DNA from: an uncultured Collinsella sp. | Lineage (GTDB): Bacteria; Actinomycetota; Coriobacteriia; Coriobacteriales; Coriobacteriaceae | Direction: 5' to 3' | Length of the DNA: 32,331 nucleotides | Assembly: GCA_959026535.1 (NCBI GenBank) | Contig: CAUFMB010000023.1 | Coordinates: 1-32,331, forward strand | In this document: positions 24,989 to 32,331 of the stretch, piece after piece | Layout of the letters: each line of letters opens with the position of its first letter | Numbering within the stretch: position 1 is the first letter of the stretch | Made by a program: the position numbers and the translations under genes | Notes under the pieces: generated by a model | Databases searched by the model: none | Told to the model about the DNA's origin: nothing | What the model saw: only the letters and a program-made list of their open reading frames with translations

Positions 24989-26905
24989 CTAGGCGCGCTC
25001 CTCGATAGCACCGTTTCTATATGCATCGAGCAGCTGGCGCAGGTCCTGGATCTGGCTGCGAATCTTGGCGCCAGTATCGGTGTCGCTCACCATGCGGCGA
25101 CGGTCTGCTTGGTCAAAACGGTTGGTCTCGCTCTCGATGTCCACGTTGCGCGTGAGTGCCTCGGCAACCGTCGTAAAGGCCCGGTGCGACTTGAGGCGGC
25201 AGCCGCGCGAGCTCGAGATGAGCGTATAGCCGGCGATGCCCGTCTTGGGATGGTAAGCGCGGCAGAAGCCGCCATCGATGACCAGTAGCTTGCCCTCGGC
25301 GCGGATGGGCTGCTCACCCTTGGTGGTTTTAACGGGCGTGTGGCCGTTGATGATGTGGCCGGTCGGCGAGCATGCCATGGGCGCGACGCCAAACTCGCGC
25401 ATGATATCATCGCAGACCGAGGGCGACTTGGTAAGCGTAAAGTACGGGTCCATCGGCTCGACCCAGGTGCTCTTATCGGCGATATAGGCGCGCTCAAAGG
25501 TACGCACCAGGCGTCCGCTGGCGGGTGAATTGAAGCCAATCCACAGGTACCACATCCAGTCGAGGGCATCGCGGTCGCCCACGCGCCACGCGCGGCGGGC
25601 GATGTGGTCGCAAAAATCGAGATAATCGCGGCCAGCGTGCCAGGTGCCCAGGCAGTTCATGCTGCTAAAGGTGCCGTCTTCGTTGAGCGGAACGCAGCCG
25701 TGGAAGAGCAGGTTGCCGTTGGCGACCTTGTACATCGAGCCGTGGGTGTAGAGGAAATCGATATGGCGATGCAGGTGATCGGCGGTGACAAACTCGGACA
25801 CGAGCTTGTCGATGATGTGCTGCTCCTGAGACGTGAGCGTGTAGGGGTCCGCCGGGTCGACGGTGGGGAAGTCGTTGGTCGTGAGCGGCCACACGCTGCC
25901 GTCGGCGAGCGTGACCGTGCCGGTGTCGTGGTCGATCTTGTCGAGTAACAGGCGGTCGGTCATATCGAACTCGGGGTGGCGCTGGATAATCTGGCCCTCG
26001 AGCTTAAAGAGCAGTACGTTGATGGCCTTGATCAGCGGGGTGATGGACTCACCGGCGGTGTAGGTGGCATCGGCAAAGGCGACAAGCTCACGCAGCGAGA
26101 TGCCGTAGTCGTTCTCCAGGATCTCGTAGTTGTCGTAGCGTAGGTTGTTGCGCAACACCGTGGCGATGCAGGCGGGCTCACCGGCCGCAGCGCCCATCCA
26201 CAGTAGGTCGTGGTTGCCCCACTGGATGTCGAGTGAATGGTAGGTGAGCAGACGGTCCATAATCTTGGCCGCGCCGCCGCCGCGGTCGAAGATGTCGCCC
26301 ACCAGGTGCAGGTGGTCGACGGCCAGGCGCTTGATGAGCGAGGCGAGCGACTCGATAAAGTCGTCGGCGCTGGCGGTCTCCAGGATGGACTCCACGATGC
26401 GCTCGTGATAGCGCACGCGATAGTTGTTCTCGTCCGGGTGCGTGTGCAACAACTCGTCGATGATATAGGCGTAGTCGCGCGGGATGGCCTTACGCACCTT
26501 GGAGCGCGTGTAGCGGCTTGAAAGCGAGCGAGCGACCATGATGAGCTGGTCAAGCATCGTCTTGTACCAAGTTGGCGAGTCCTCGCGCTGGCTGCGGACC
26601 AGGTCGATCTTCTCGCGCGGGTAGTAGATGAGCGTGCACAGCTCGCCCTTTTCGTCAAAGGAGAGCGTGTCGCCAAAAATTTCGTCGACATGCTCGCGCA
26701 CGACGCCCGAGCAGTTGTTGAGGATGTGCATAAAGGCTTCGTACTCGCCATGCACGTCGCTCATAAAATGCTCGGTGCCCTTGGGTAGGTTGAGGATGGC
26801 CGAGAGGTTGATAATTTCGGTAAACGCGGATTGTTCGGTGGGGAACTGTCTCGACAGCAGGCGCAGATACTTGAAGTCTTGCGGGTTGCGATCGAATGCG
26901 ACCAT
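24989..26905 (-). CDS. fbp: Class III fructose-1,6-bisphosphatase
   Basis: 638 residues, the normal size of the class III (Firmicutes-type) enzyme, which makes fructose 6-phosphate in gluconeogenesis. Calcineurin-like metallophosphatase motifs are visible: SDVHGEYEAF (near residue 49), HLVGDIFDRGGG (near 205) and IQWGNHDLLWMG (near 230), followed by a late histidine motif INGHTPVKT. The frame extends to 26950, but ATG 26905 (MVAFDRNPQDFKYLRLL) has GGAAGG seven bases upstream and begins at the usual family N-terminus. A perfect inverted repeat lies 28-57 bases upstream and may regulate it. A GtrA gene follows in the same direction. Confidence 0.95.
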   Translation of the reverse strand: MVAFDRNPQDFKYLRLLSRQFPTEQSAFTEIINLSAILNLPKGTEHFMSDVHGEYEAFMHILNNCSGVVREHVDEIFGDTLSFDEKGELCTLIYYPREKIDLVRSQREDSPTWYKTMLDQLIMVARSLSSRYTRSKVRKAIPRDYAYIIDELLHTHPDENNYRVRYHERIVESILETASADDFIESLASLIKRLAVDHLHLVGDIFDRGGGAAKIMDRLLTYHSLDIQWGNHDLLWMGAAAGEPACIATVLRNNLRYDNYEILENDYGISLRELVAFADATYTAGESITPLIKAINVLLFKLEGQIIQRHPEFDMTDRLLLDKIDHDTGTVTLADGSVWPLTTNDFPTVDPADPYTLTSQEQHIIDKLVSEFVTADHLHRHIDFLYTHGSMYKVANGNLLFHGCVPLNEDGTFSSMNCLGTWHAGRDYLDFCDHIARRAWRVGDRDALDWMWYLWIGFNSPASGRLVRTFERAYIADKSTWVEPMDPYFTLTKSPSVCDDIMREFGVAPMACSPTGHIINGHTPVKTTKGEQPIRAEGKLLVIDGGFCRAYHPKTGIAGYTLISSSRGCRLKSHRAFTTVAEALTRNVDIESETNRFDQADRRRMVSDTDTGAKIRSQIQDLRQLLDAYRNGAIEERA

Positions 26906-26932
26906 GAAACACCTTCCGATGGGGCTGGTAAA

Positions 26933-26962
26933 ACTGATAAACAGCGTCAAACGTTTATCAGT
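26933..26962. repeat. Perfect inverted repeat upstream of fbp (candidate operator or attenuator)
   Basis: ACTGATAAAC and GTTTATCAGT form perfect 10-bp arms with a 10-base spacer, 28-57 bases upstream of the fbp start. On the minus strand the second arm is followed by TTTT, so the RNA could also form a weak AT-rich terminator-like hairpin. The 26963-27180 stretch shows no other clear signal. Confidence 0.7.
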
Positions 26963-27188
26963 ATGCGCCGCTTTTGTTTCGATTTTGCGCCGGCGGCTGA
27001 ATTGTCGGCTGAACGGTTTGGTAAATCGATTTAGTTGAGGTGGATATGGCGGTTGAGTGGAGACGACAGAAGGTGTTTTCTCAGATATTTATGCGTGGGG
27101 CCGGTGGAGACGATGGTGGTAAAGATGTTCGCTATTTTTGGTTCGATTTGGTAAATAGTGGACATATGTACCGTATGTAGGCTCACTG

Positions 27189-27197
27189 TGCGATAAT
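27189..27197 (+). promoter_or_regulatory. Candidate extended -10 promoter of degV
   Basis: TGCGATAAT at 27189-27197 matches an extended -10 element 29 bases before the degV start. The -35 region is weak, as is common with extended -10 promoters. Confidence 0.45.
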
Positions 27198-27225
27198 TTG
27201 CGCAGCAATGAGTAAGGAGCCTCAT

Positions 27226-28116
27226 ATGAGTGATTTTGTCCTGACCTGTGAATCCGCCGCCGACCGAACCCGTGAGTTCTTTGCGTCGCGCAATATCCCT
27301 GTCGTGTGTTTTCATTACGAGATCGACGATGTTGTCCATACGGACGATCTGTATCAGTCGATTACGCCGGACAAGTTTTTTGCCCAGATTGCCGCGGGCG
27401 CCATGCCCAAGACGTCTCAGGTGAGCGTGGGTGAGTACAAGGAGTTTTGGGAGCCGTTTGTTGCCGAGGGTAAAGACGTGCTGCACCTGGCGTTGTCGTC
27501 GGGTATTTCGGGCACGTATGGATCGGCCTGCGTTGCGGCGCAGATGCTCGCGGATCGCTATCCCCAGGGCGGCAAGGTGCGCGTCATCGATTCGCTGGCG
27601 GCGTCTTCGGGCTTTGGCCTGTTGCTGGAATATGCCGCCGACGTGCGCGATAGCGGGGCTTCACTCGACGAGACGGCTGCCTGGATCGAGGAGCACAAAC
27701 TCAACCTGCACCACTGGTTCTTCTCGACCGATCTGTCGAGCTATCTACGAGGCGGTCGCATTTCGGCTGCGAGTGCGATCATCGGCACGGCGCTTAAGAT
27801 TTGCCCGCTTATGACGGTCGATTGCGACGGCAAGCTGTCGCCACGTGAGAAGATTCGCACTAAGAAGCGCGCGATTTCCGAGATGGCCAAGACCATGATG
27901 GCACACGTGCAGGACGGTGCGGATTATTCGGGTAAGTGCATCATGTCGCACTCGGCGTGCCGCGAGGATGCCGAGGCAGTTGCGGCGCTGATTGAGGAAC
28001 AGGTTCCGCAGCTTAAAGGCAAGATTGAGATCAATGACATCGGTACTCTGATTGGCTCGCATACCGGACCTGGTACGGTGGCGCTCTTCTTTATGGGCGA
28101 CAAGCGCGTGGATTAA
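27226..28116 (+). CDS. DegV-family fatty-acid-binding protein
   Basis: 296 residues. The start MSDFVLTCESAADRTREFF, the MPKTSQVSVGEY segment, the serine loop LALSSGISGTYGSA and the closing GSHTGPGTVALFFMGDKR are typical of DegV/FakB proteins, which bind a fatty acid and present it to the FakA kinase for phosphorylation. No fakA is visible in the window. ATG 27226 has AAGGAG six bases upstream; an in-frame ATG at 27208 lacks such a site. The protein is cytoplasmic, with no signal or membrane segment. An IS element starts 58 bases after its stop codon, so the original terminator may be displaced. Confidence 0.92.
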   Translation: MSDFVLTCESAADRTREFFASRNIPVVCFHYEIDDVVHTDDLYQSITPDKFFAQIAAGAMPKTSQVSVGEYKEFWEPFVAEGKDVLHLALSSGISGTYGSACVAAQMLADRYPQGGKVRVIDSLAASSGFGLLLEYAADVRDSGASLDETAAWIEEHKLNLHHWFFSTDLSSYLRGGRISAASAIIGTALKICPLMTVDCDGKLSPREKIRTKKRAISEMAKTMMAHVQDGADYSGKCIMSHSACREDAEAVAALIEEQVPQLKGKIEINDIGTLIGSHTGPGTVALFFMGDKRVD

Positions 28117-28174
28117 TTTGCCCCATCACGTCGCTGCATGATTGCTCAAACGATAACGGCCCGCCTCACGTCTG

Positions 28175-28198
28175 TGAACTGCCTCCCATTTCTTGGAC
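28175..28198. repeat. IS left inverted repeat
   Basis: A 24-base end that pairs with 29602-29625 in opposite orientation; mismatches are at positions 9, 10, 15 and 16. Its inner part is also the 5' arm of the hairpin at 28181-28214. Confidence 0.85.
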
Positions 28199-28214
28199 AT
28201 GAGAAATGGGAGGC
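28181..28214 (+). promoter_or_regulatory. Perfect hairpin that covers the orfA ribosome-binding site
   Basis: Arms GCCTCCCATTTCT (28181-28193) and AGAAATGGGAGGC (28202-28214) pair over 13 bp with an eight-base loop. The 3' arm contains GGGAGG, the ribosome-binding site of orfA, whose ATG is at 28222. Transcripts entering from outside would hide this site; the following TTTCTTT may also make it terminator-like. Confidence 0.75.
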
Positions 28215-28221
28215 TTTCTTT

Positions 28222-28715
28222 ATGCGCGTTGATTTGAGGGTGAAGCATGATGTCGAGGCCAGGAAGGCGGCCATAGGGCTCTTCGAGCTCGGGCACGGGT
28301 ATAAATCTGCCGCGATTGCCCTTTCGCTTCCCGCGGAAGCCGTGAGAAGATGGCAGGAGATATACCGCGCGTTCGGGAGCGAGGTGCTGCTGCGCATGGA
28401 CGGAAAGCAGGGCAGGTACACATACGAGCAGAAGGTCGCCGCCGCCTCCGCCGTCGTCGACGGCGGCATGACGAAGACCGAGGCGATGGCGGCGTTCGGC
28501 ATAATGTCGATGTCGCCGCTCAAGAAGTGGTGCGCGCTATACCGCCGGGGCGGCGCGGAGGCCCTGCGCCCGAGGCCCAAGGGCCGGCCGAGCGGTTCCA
28601 GGGCGAGGCCGCGGACCCGCGAGGAGGAGCTCGAGGAGCGGTGTGCCGTAGGCTCGAGGCCGAGGTGGCCTACCTAAAAAAATTACGCGCCCTGGTCGAG
28701 AGGGACGGGCTCTGA
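28222..28715 (+). pseudogene. IS3-family OrfA (helix-turn-helix protein), frameshifted
   Basis: ATG 28222 with GGGAGG eight bases upstream starts an OrfA with helix-turn-helix segments (GYKSAAIALSLPAEAVRRWQ, then GGMTKTEAMAAFGI). The expected leucine-zipper end, RLEAEVAYLKKLRALVERDG, lies in another frame, ending at TGA 28713-28715. A two-base duplication in CGGTGTGCCG near 28640 (expected CGGTGCCG) explains the shift. As it stands the protein ends at TAA 28675-28677, before the A7 slippage run, so the OrfAB fusion transposase cannot be made normally. The element is therefore probably not self-mobile. Confidence 0.75.
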
Positions 28716-29587
28716 CCAGGGCGAAGGCCGAAGCGGTCGCGGCCCTGCGCGCCGAGGGGCACGCGCTCGGGCACCTGCTCGCATGCGCCGAGCTCAAGCG
28801 GTCGACCTACTACTACGCCCTCGCGCACCCGCCGAGGCCCACGCGCCCCGAGCTCCGGGAGGCGGCCGCCGAGATCTTCTCGCGCACCGCCAACGGCTGC
28901 GGGCACCGGCAGATAGCGATGTGCCTCAGGGCGGAAGAGGGGGCCGTGATAGCCAACAAGACCGTGCTCAAGATGATGCGCGAGATGGGGATCCGCTGCG
29001 GGATCAGACGCGAGACGGCCTACCACAGGTACAACTCGTACAGGGGCGTCGTCGGCAGGACGTTCGAGAACGTGATCGCGAGGGATTTCGACGCCGGGGC
29101 CCCGTGGCAGAAGCTGGGGACGGACGTCACCGAGTTCAAGGTGGCCGGCGGCAAGGCCTACTGGGCCCCGACGCTGGACTTCTGCACCAAGGAGATCGTG
29201 GCGAGCGACATATCGACCACGCCCGACATGTCCCAGCAGGCGAGGATGCTCGACGAGCTGCTGTCCAAGATCCCCGAGGGCGCCGCCCCGACCATGCACT
29301 CGGACCGGGGCTGGCAGTACCAGCACGCCTCGTACACATCCAGGCTCGAGGCCGCCGGCATCGTCCAGAGCATGTCCAGGAAGGCGAACTGCATCGACAA
29401 TGCCGCCACCGAGCAGCTCTTCGGCCACGTCAAGGACGAGTTCTACAGGGGCCGCGAGTGGAAGACGTTCGAGGATTTCAAACGCGACCTGGAGGAATAC
29501 ATAGTCCACTGGAACACGAGCCGGAGGCAGGTAAGATTGAAGGGCCTGACCCCGGAGGAGTTCCGGAATCAGGCCCTCGCGGCCTAG
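28712..29587 (+). CDS. IS3-family transposase OrfB (DDE integrase domain)
   Basis: About 291 residues, open from CTG 28712, and normally made as an OrfAB fusion by -1 slippage at the A7 run 28676-28682. The helical HTH_21-like part (TANGCGHRQIAMCLR) is followed by the rve integrase core with the catalytic acids in KLGTDVTEFKV, MHSDRGWQYQH and NAATEQLFGHVKDEF, all present. The C-terminus ends in YIVHWNTSRRQVRLKGLTPE. No independent start with a good ribosome-binding site is visible; the first ATG in frame is at 28919. Expression now depends on rare frameshifting because orfA carries a two-base insertion. Confidence 0.85.
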   Translation: MTRAKAEAVAALRAEGHALGHLLACAELKRSTYYYALAHPPRPTRPELREAAAEIFSRTANGCGHRQIAMCLRAEEGAVIANKTVLKMMREMGIRCGIRRETAYHRYNSYRGVVGRTFENVIARDFDAGAPWQKLGTDVTEFKVAGGKAYWAPTLDFCTKEIVASDISTTPDMSQQARMLDELLSKIPEGAAPTMHSDRGWQYQHASYTSRLEAAGIVQSMSRKANCIDNAATEQLFGHVKDEFYRGREWKTFEDFKRDLEEYIVHWNTSRRQVRLKGLTPEEFRNQALAA

Positions 29588-29601
29588 TCGCTATTTAGGG
29601 C

Positions 29602-29625
29602 GTCCAAGATTTGGGGCGCAGTTCA
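29602..29625. repeat. IS right inverted repeat
   Basis: Its reverse complement starts TGAACTGCGCCCC and ends ATCTTGGAC, matching the left end in 20 of 24 positions. It lies 14 bases after the orfB stop codon. Confidence 0.85.
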
Positions 29626-29652
29626 TTTGTGGGGCGGGCCTTGCTGTTACGA

Positions 29653-30744
29653 TTAGCGTTTCTTTCCGCGGAAGAAGAAGCCGTGCAGTGACGGCTTGAG
29701 GCCGCGGTTGGCGCGATGCTCCTCGACGCGCTCGTGGATCGAAGCGACGCGCTCGATGACTTCGTCGGGAATCGGCACGTCTGGATTCATGTTCTCGACC
29801 TGGCTGACCTCGGCGGCGGCGACCTGGTCGATAATGGGTACATCGTCGCGCGAGATGACGGGCGTGGCGTCTTCTTTCATCTTGCGGTAGCGCTGCATCA
29901 TGTCGGTCTGCAGCTGTTGGGCCGAAGGCGGTGTCCAGATGATGGCGTTGGCACCGGCGGCGATGGTTTCACGGATGCTCTCGGGCGTCTTGCCGCCCGG
30001 TGCGATGAGCGGCAGGTTGGGATAGTGCTCGCGCAGCTCGCGCAGAACCTGCGGCGTGTTTTTGCCGGCCGCGATGTTGAGGATCTTGGCTCCGGCGCGC
30101 ACTTTGGCATGCGCATCATCGTCGCAACGTACGACCGTGGCGATGACGGGGATGTCGGCGATGTTGGTGATGTGCTCGACCATCTCGGCAGTGGCGGGGG
30201 AGTTGACCACGCAGCCCGCCGCGCCCTGCATCTCGGAGACGGCTGCCATCTGTACGGAGCGCTTACCGGTCGTAGTTCCGCCGCCCACGCCTACAAAGAC
30301 CGGGCACTCGGCGACAGTCAACAGCGCCTGCGTAATGGCAGGCTGTGGCGTGAAGGGGTAAACGGCAAAGACGGCATCGGCGTTGGAGTTGCGGATGACC
30401 GCGACGTCGGTGGTGTAGATAAGCGACTTGATGCGACGGCCGAAGAGCGTAAAACCGCTGGCCTCCTCGATCTCGTCGGGCATGCGGAGGGCCGCCTTGC
30501 GCAGGCGCCCGTCGATGGGCAGCGGCTCCATGGGCAAAAGGCCGTTGGGAGTTACGGCCACCTGGGGCTCGGTAAATTCGTCTGCAAGCTCAACCTCGGA
30601 GAAGTCGACCGAGGCGACGATGTCCTCGTGAACCTCGGCGGGAACACCGATGGGGGCTTGGTCGTTAGTCGCGGCAGGCGTCTCGAAGGAGCTGGTGCCG
30701 ACAAAGGCGTCGACGCGCTCGTTTAGGTCGTTGAGGGTATCCAT
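29653..30744 (-). CDS. TIM-barrel-like protein of unknown function
   Basis: 363 residues. The N-terminal about 75 residues are acidic and low in structure. The core (about 80-290) has the alternating strand-helix pattern of a beta/alpha barrel, with strands such as VAVIRNSNADAVFAVYPF, CPVFVGVGGGTTTGKRSVQM, IPVIATVVRCDDDAHAKVRA, KILNIAAGK, LPLIAPGGKTPESIRETIA and NAIIWTPPS. The layout, with glycine-rich phosphate-binding-like ends, recalls KDPG-aldolase-like or other phosphate-binding barrels, but I cannot name a reaction. The C-terminus ends in a basic GFFFRGKKR. ATG 30744 has GAGGATCC upstream. It stands alone, convergent with degV and the IS. Confidence 0.78.
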   Translation of the reverse strand: MDTLNDLNERVDAFVGTSSFETPAATNDQAPIGVPAEVHEDIVASVDFSEVELADEFTEPQVAVTPNGLLPMEPLPIDGRLRKAALRMPDEIEEASGFTLFGRRIKSLIYTTDVAVIRNSNADAVFAVYPFTPQPAITQALLTVAECPVFVGVGGGTTTGKRSVQMAAVSEMQGAAGCVVNSPATAEMVEHITNIADIPVIATVVRCDDDAHAKVRAGAKILNIAAGKNTPQVLRELREHYPNLPLIAPGGKTPESIRETIAAGANAIIWTPPSAQQLQTDMMQRYRKMKEDATPVISRDDVPIIDQVAAAEVSQVENMNPDVPIPDEVIERVASIHERVEEHRANRGLKPSLHGFFFRGKKR

Positions 30745-30935
30745 GGATCCTCGATTCTATGCGATGGTGGTCGGCAGGGTGCCGGCAGCGTTGTGCTTGC
30801 TAAATCGTTTGACGAGTTGATTTTTCCCCGCCGCGCCATCCGTTAGACCGAAGGGCCGGCGAACGTGAAGGAGCTGTGGTGGCGGGTATTGAGGTGCTAT
30901 CTTGAATGTCCCGTTTAAAAGAGAGGTGACGCGGA

Positions 30936-31106
30936 ATGGAATTTACAGCAATGTTGGGCTCGATTGGCCTGTGTGTGGGCGCAATCGTAGCCGCCGCGGT
31001 CATCTACTTGGTGGTCACGGCCATTAAGGGAAAAAGGGCCGAGCGCAAGGAGCGCGAGGCACTTAAGCAGCACCGTGACCAGCAGGACAAGCGCGCGCGG
31101 AGATAG
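30936..31106 (+). CDS. Small single-pass membrane protein (56 residues)
   Basis: ATG 30936 with AGAGGTGA about eight bases upstream encodes a 56-residue protein. A single hydrophobic helix (MLGSIGLCVGAIVAAAVIYL and a few residues on, about 6-29) is followed by a strongly basic and acidic tail (KGKRAERKEREALKQHRDQQ, then DKRARR). This gives a short outside N-terminus and a charged cytoplasmic tail. No family is recognised. It lies alone between the TIM-barrel gene (divergent) and the RNA methyltransferase gene (convergent). Good start and clean composition support a real gene despite its size. Confidence 0.65.
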   Translation: MEFTAMLGSIGLCVGAIVAAAVIYLVVTAIKGKRAERKEREALKQHRDQQDKRARR

Positions 31107-31130
31107 TTTGTTGAGTTTTGAATCCGTGCG

Positions 31131-32234
31131 CTAGCTGCGTTTTCGGATCAGGGCGATGTAGAAGCCCTCAAAGTCGCGGCTGGGCGGAATGGTCAGCGTG
31201 CCGGGCATTCCGTTGGCGACGGACGAGACGTGGCCGGCGGCGATGGCCTCGGTGAGGGCGTTGCTCTCGACGCGCGGCTCTTCGCCAGCTTCCTGAGCAC
31301 GGCGCGTTTCGCTTTCGCTCGGTGTGCCATCGAGGGGGATAAGCTCGCAGTCCATGTGCTTGTCGAGGGCCTCTTGCAGGGCATCCTCGTTTTCCTGCGG
31401 CATAATCGAACAAGTCGAATAGACGAGCGTGCCGCCCGGCTTGAGGGCACCCATGGCGCGGTCCAGAAGTGCTCGCTGCGAGCGGGCGCACTTGCCGAGC
31501 AACTGCTCGGTGAGGCCGCGCAGACTCTTCTCGTTGCCGCTGATGACGGTGCCCGTGCCGGTGCAGGGAGCGTCGAGCAGGATGCGGTCAAAGCGGAAGA
31601 ACTCATCGAGCTCGCGTGCGTCGATGCGCATGACGGGCACGTTTTTGGCGCCTTGGCGGTGGAGGTTGGCTTCGAGCTTCTCGGCGCGGGGAATGCTCAT
31701 CTCGCAGGCCGTGAGGTGTGCCTGGCCCTGGGTGAGGGCGGCGATCTGCGTCGTCTTGCCACCGGGGGCTGCACACATGTCCAGGATGTCCTCGCCTGTC
31801 TGGGCGCCCAGGACCAACGGCGGCATCATGGATGACAGGCTCTGCAGATAGATTTTGCCGTCGCGGTAGATGTCGAGATCCCACAGATCGGAAACCTGGG
31901 CTTCGGGCAGGATGAAGGCGTCCGGATACCAGGTAACGGTTTGGTGTGCGATGCCGGCTTCGTCGAGTGCAGCGGCGATGTCCTCGGCGGTCGCCTTGAG
32001 CGTGTTGGCGCGCAGTGTGACTGGGCGTGTGGCCGCGGCGCCAAAGCCCTCGATCATGAGCTCGGCATCGGCGGGTGCATAGGCGCCTGCGACTGTGTCG
32101 ACCATAAAGCGCGGCAGGTCGGCGGCGCAGGGAAGGGCGGCAAGTTGGTCGGAAAGCTCGGTAGCGGCAAACTGCCTGAGCTTGAGCTCGGGCTTAACCT
32201 GCTTTTTCTGCTTACGACGACGCGGCTTGGACAT
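31131..32234 (-). CDS. RsmB/NOP-family SAM-dependent RNA (cytosine-5) methyltransferase
   Basis: 367 residues. It forms 5-methylcytosine in RNA, most likely rRNA. The N-terminal RsmF-like region (RFMVDTVAGAYAPADAELMI, TRPVTLRANTLK) is followed by the SAM-binding motif DMCAAPGGKTTQIAALT and the two family cysteines in LLDAPCTGTG (motif IV) and STCSIMPQEN (motif VI), all present. A basic N-terminus (MSKPRRRKQKKQVK) may help RNA binding. It lacks the extra C-terminal domain of longer RsmF proteins, and which base it modifies cannot be told. ATG 32234 has GGAAGGAAAG upstream. It is convergent with the small membrane protein gene. Confidence 0.93.
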   Translation of the reverse strand: MSKPRRRKQKKQVKPELKLRQFAATELSDQLAALPCAADLPRFMVDTVAGAYAPADAELMIEGFGAAATRPVTLRANTLKATAEDIAAALDEAGIAHQTVTWYPDAFILPEAQVSDLWDLDIYRDGKIYLQSLSSMMPPLVLGAQTGEDILDMCAAPGGKTTQIAALTQGQAHLTACEMSIPRAEKLEANLHRQGAKNVPVMRIDARELDEFFRFDRILLDAPCTGTGTVISGNEKSLRGLTEQLLGKCARSQRALLDRAMGALKPGGTLVYSTCSIMPQENEDALQEALDKHMDCELIPLDGTPSESETRRAQEAGEEPRVESNALTEAIAAGHVSSVANGMPGTLTIPPSRDFEGFYIALIRKRS

Positions 32235-32331
32235 CCGTCTTTCCTTCCACCTAAATGATTATTCTGGGACGGGGATTAAATAAGGCTCTGTTAGACCAGG
32301 ATTGACATGCCGACCTGCCGGCTAACTCGCC

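Larger units (their letters stand above)
28175..29625 (+). mobile_element. IS3-family insertion sequence (1451 bp), probably IS150-like
   Basis: The element is bounded by 24-bp imperfect inverted repeats (20 of 24 matching) with TGAACTGC...GAC at the outer ends. It carries orfA and orfB in the typical arrangement with an A7 run (28676-28682) where a -1 frameshift would join them. orfB is intact and orfA is damaged. It sits between the convergent degV and TIM-barrel genes and interrupts neither. No clear target-site duplication is seen (flanks CTG and TTT), which points to an old insertion or to a flank change. Its codon usage and high GC resemble, but are not identical to, the neighbours. Confidence 0.9.

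Overview
This 32.3 kb window is GC-rich and carries a gene set that fits a gut Actinomycetota of the class Coriobacteriia, most likely Collinsella or a close relative. The pointers are a class III fructose-1,6-bisphosphatase, DegV and C69 dipeptidase genes, DUF4430 surface proteins and an actinobacterial-style sorting signal. This assignment is inference from gene content, since there is no rRNA here.

Layout. (1) 1-5187, minus strand: a type I restriction-modification operon hsdR-hsdM-hsdS, with hsdS running off the left edge. (2) 5190-6932: about 1.7 kb with no intact recognisable gene, holding a three-frameshift gene relic, a headless reading frame, a possible 30-residue peptide and two strong terminators. 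(3) 6933-9271: an ADP-ribosylglycohydrolase and a YhcG/DUF1016 PD-(D/E)XK nuclease on the minus strand, then a small gene broken by an amber codon. Blocks 1-3 read as a defence/accessory island. (4) 9364-12728, minus: a Tat-exported, apparently sortase-anchored phosphatidylinositol-specific phospholipase C and a lipoprotein. (5) 13191-18604, plus: fchA-folD (one-carbon folate metabolism), a C69 dipeptidase, and a phasin-like coiled-coil protein coupled to a UbiB/ABC1 kinase. (6) 18682-23787, plus: promoter, cobalamin riboswitch and two adjacent DUF4430 surface proteins. (7) 23888-26905, minus: two GtrA-family membrane proteins, one downstream of fbp. (8) 27226-29625, plus: degV and an IS3-family element with a damaged orfA. 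(9) 29653-32234: an unassigned TIM-barrel protein, a 56-residue membrane peptide and an RsmB/NOP-family RNA methyltransferase.

The most interesting system is block 6. A cobalamin riboswitch precedes a 1259-residue surface protein with four DUF4430 (transcobalamin-like) repeats, a PQQ-like beta-propeller, an InlB-type repeat and a C-terminal membrane anchor. A second protein follows almost without a gap and has an N-terminal anchor and a fifth DUF4430 domain. No transporter or enzyme gene lies in the unit. I read this as a vitamin-B12-repressed corrinoid-capture apparatus on the cell surface; binding itself is not shown by the sequence.

A second notable point is that FolD lacks both residues classically needed for cyclohydrolase activity and sits directly behind fchA, which encodes a separate cyclohydrolase/cyclodeaminase-type enzyme. 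This suggests the two-step reaction has been split between neighbouring genes.
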